Positions 63,681 through 64,000 of a DNA stretch of 64,000 bases are shown piece after piece (within the stretch, counting starts at the first letter, position 1; the number at the start of each line of letters is the position of its first letter). The stretch is from Acidobacteriota bacterium (lineage in GTDB: Bacteria > Acidobacteriota > Terriglobia > Terriglobales > Acidobacteriaceae). The translations under genes and the position numbers were made by a program. The DNA is taken from assembly GCA_003225055.1 (NCBI GenBank), contig QIAU01000122.1, forward strand, positions 51,034-115,033. The letters run 5' to 3'. Below the pieces are notes generated by a model. It ran no database searches, had not been told where the DNA came from, and worked only from the letters and a program-made list of their open reading frames with translations.

Positions 63681-64000
63681 ATGGTTCCGCAGCGTCCGAC
63701 TGCGATTTTCGGAATCCTCTGCCTCTTTGCCATGCCGCTGGCTGCTCAGAACCAAAGCACCAAACCCAAGCCACGGGTGGTGGTGGTAGGTGTAAACGGC
63801 ATGGAGTTGGACATCCTGCGTCCGCTCCTTCTTAAAGGTCAGCTGCCCAATCTGGCTGAAGTGATCAAAGATGGTGCCTACGGCAAGCTGCGCACGGTTC
63901 CCGCACCGAACTGTCCCCGCGTGTATACCACAATGTTCACCAGCACCAAGCCGGAAGAGCATGGGGTCACTGGCTTTGTCGTGGGAGGGATTACGGCCAA
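63681..64000 (+). CDS. Alkaline-phosphatase-superfamily phosphodiesterase, 5' part
   Basis: The gene starts at 63681 after GAGG and runs off the right edge (about 106 residues seen). A signal peptide (AIFGILCLFAMPLAAQ) is followed by RVVVVGVNGMELDILRPLL, where Asp-type metal ligation usually begins (here Val-Asn-Gly-Met-Glu in place of the usual xDGxx), and by CPRVYTTMFTSTKPEEHGVT, the nucleophile Thr region of type I phosphodiesterase/nucleotide pyrophosphatase-like enzymes. The family call is firm by the HGVTGF motif; the substrate is unknown. Confidence 0.75.
   Translation, partial: MVPQRPTAIFGILCLFAMPLAAQNQSTKPKPRVVVVGVNGMELDILRPLLLKGQLPNLAEVIKDGAYGKLRTVPAPNCPRVYTTMFTSTKPEEHGVTGFVVGGITA

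Noticed and set aside
1..64000. CRISPR array, tRNA, rRNA or prophage/IS genes
   Set aside because: I looked for regularly spaced repeats, cloverleaf-like sequences, integrases and transposases and saw none that I could support.

Overview
The window looks like a chromosomal segment of an Acidobacteriota soil bacterium (class Terriglobia or a near relative). The reasons are the moderately high G+C, two very large TonB-dependent receptors of the Oar type (carboxypeptidase-regulatory-like domain, plug, barrel) with no SusD partner, many secreted glycoside hydrolases, BNR-repeat proteins, an acidobacterial-type S9 peptidase, a sulfatase-TPR protein and a ribosomal protein S1. The genus cannot be fixed from sequence reading alone.

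Layout. 1-6.2 kb: a frameshifted GH1 beta-glucosidase running off the left edge, rpsA, a DUF2891 protein, a broken zincin-type metallopeptidase and a secreted alpha/beta-hydrolase-domain protein. 6.3-18.1 kb: a glucuronoxylan-use locus holding GH10 xylanase, GH3-PA14 beta-glycosidase, ManD-type mannonate dehydratase, glucuronate isomerase (uxaC), GH67 alpha-glucuronidase with a C-terminal binding-type extension, a ROK repressor and an SDR that is a good candidate for fructuronate reductase. 18.1-24 kb: gene remnants, then an Oar-type receptor and an S9 peptidase. 24.1-32.7 kb: a decayed amidase, then a divergent FCD/GntR regulator and a six-gene hydroxyproline degradation operon (epimerase, three-subunit D-hydroxyproline dehydrogenase, deaminase, 2-oxoglutarate semialdehyde dehydrogenase). 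32.7-38.1 kb: a large BNR/sortilin-like secreted protein, an APC permease and the tail of a dead TonB receptor. 38.2-43.6 kb: a minus-strand operon of two GH127-type enzymes plus a BNR protein. 44.1-49.7 kb: a perfect LacI/CcpA-type palindrome, then a DUF5695-like secreted protein, a CehA/PHP metallohydrolase and a PLC/GDPD-like phosphodiesterase. 49.7-53.4 kb: a solitary ParB-domain protein, YjbQ, an HAD phosphatase and a 2OG-Fe(II) oxygenase. 53.7-57.9 kb: a second, longer Oar-type receptor with a clear terminator. 58-64 kb: remnants of PilZ, CRTAC1/FG-GAP and MoxR-AAA genes around a sulfatase-TPR protein, a TonB-C-domain protein and the start of an alkaline-phosphatase-superfamily enzyme.

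How it works together. GH10 and GH3 would cut xylan to xylose, GH67 would release 4-O-methylglucuronate or glucuronate, and UxaC, the SDR and ManD would take glucuronate to 2-keto-3-deoxygluconate. The KDG kinase and aldolase are not in the window. Palindromes of the form TTTGA-N3-TCAAA between uxaC and GH67, and TCAAA half-sites in front of the ROK gene, suggest one regulon. The second theme is amino-acid scavenging: hydroxyproline catabolism beside secreted peptidase and permease genes. The third theme is decay: at least eight genes are broken by frameshifts, internal deletions or truncation, several at the borders between functional blocks.
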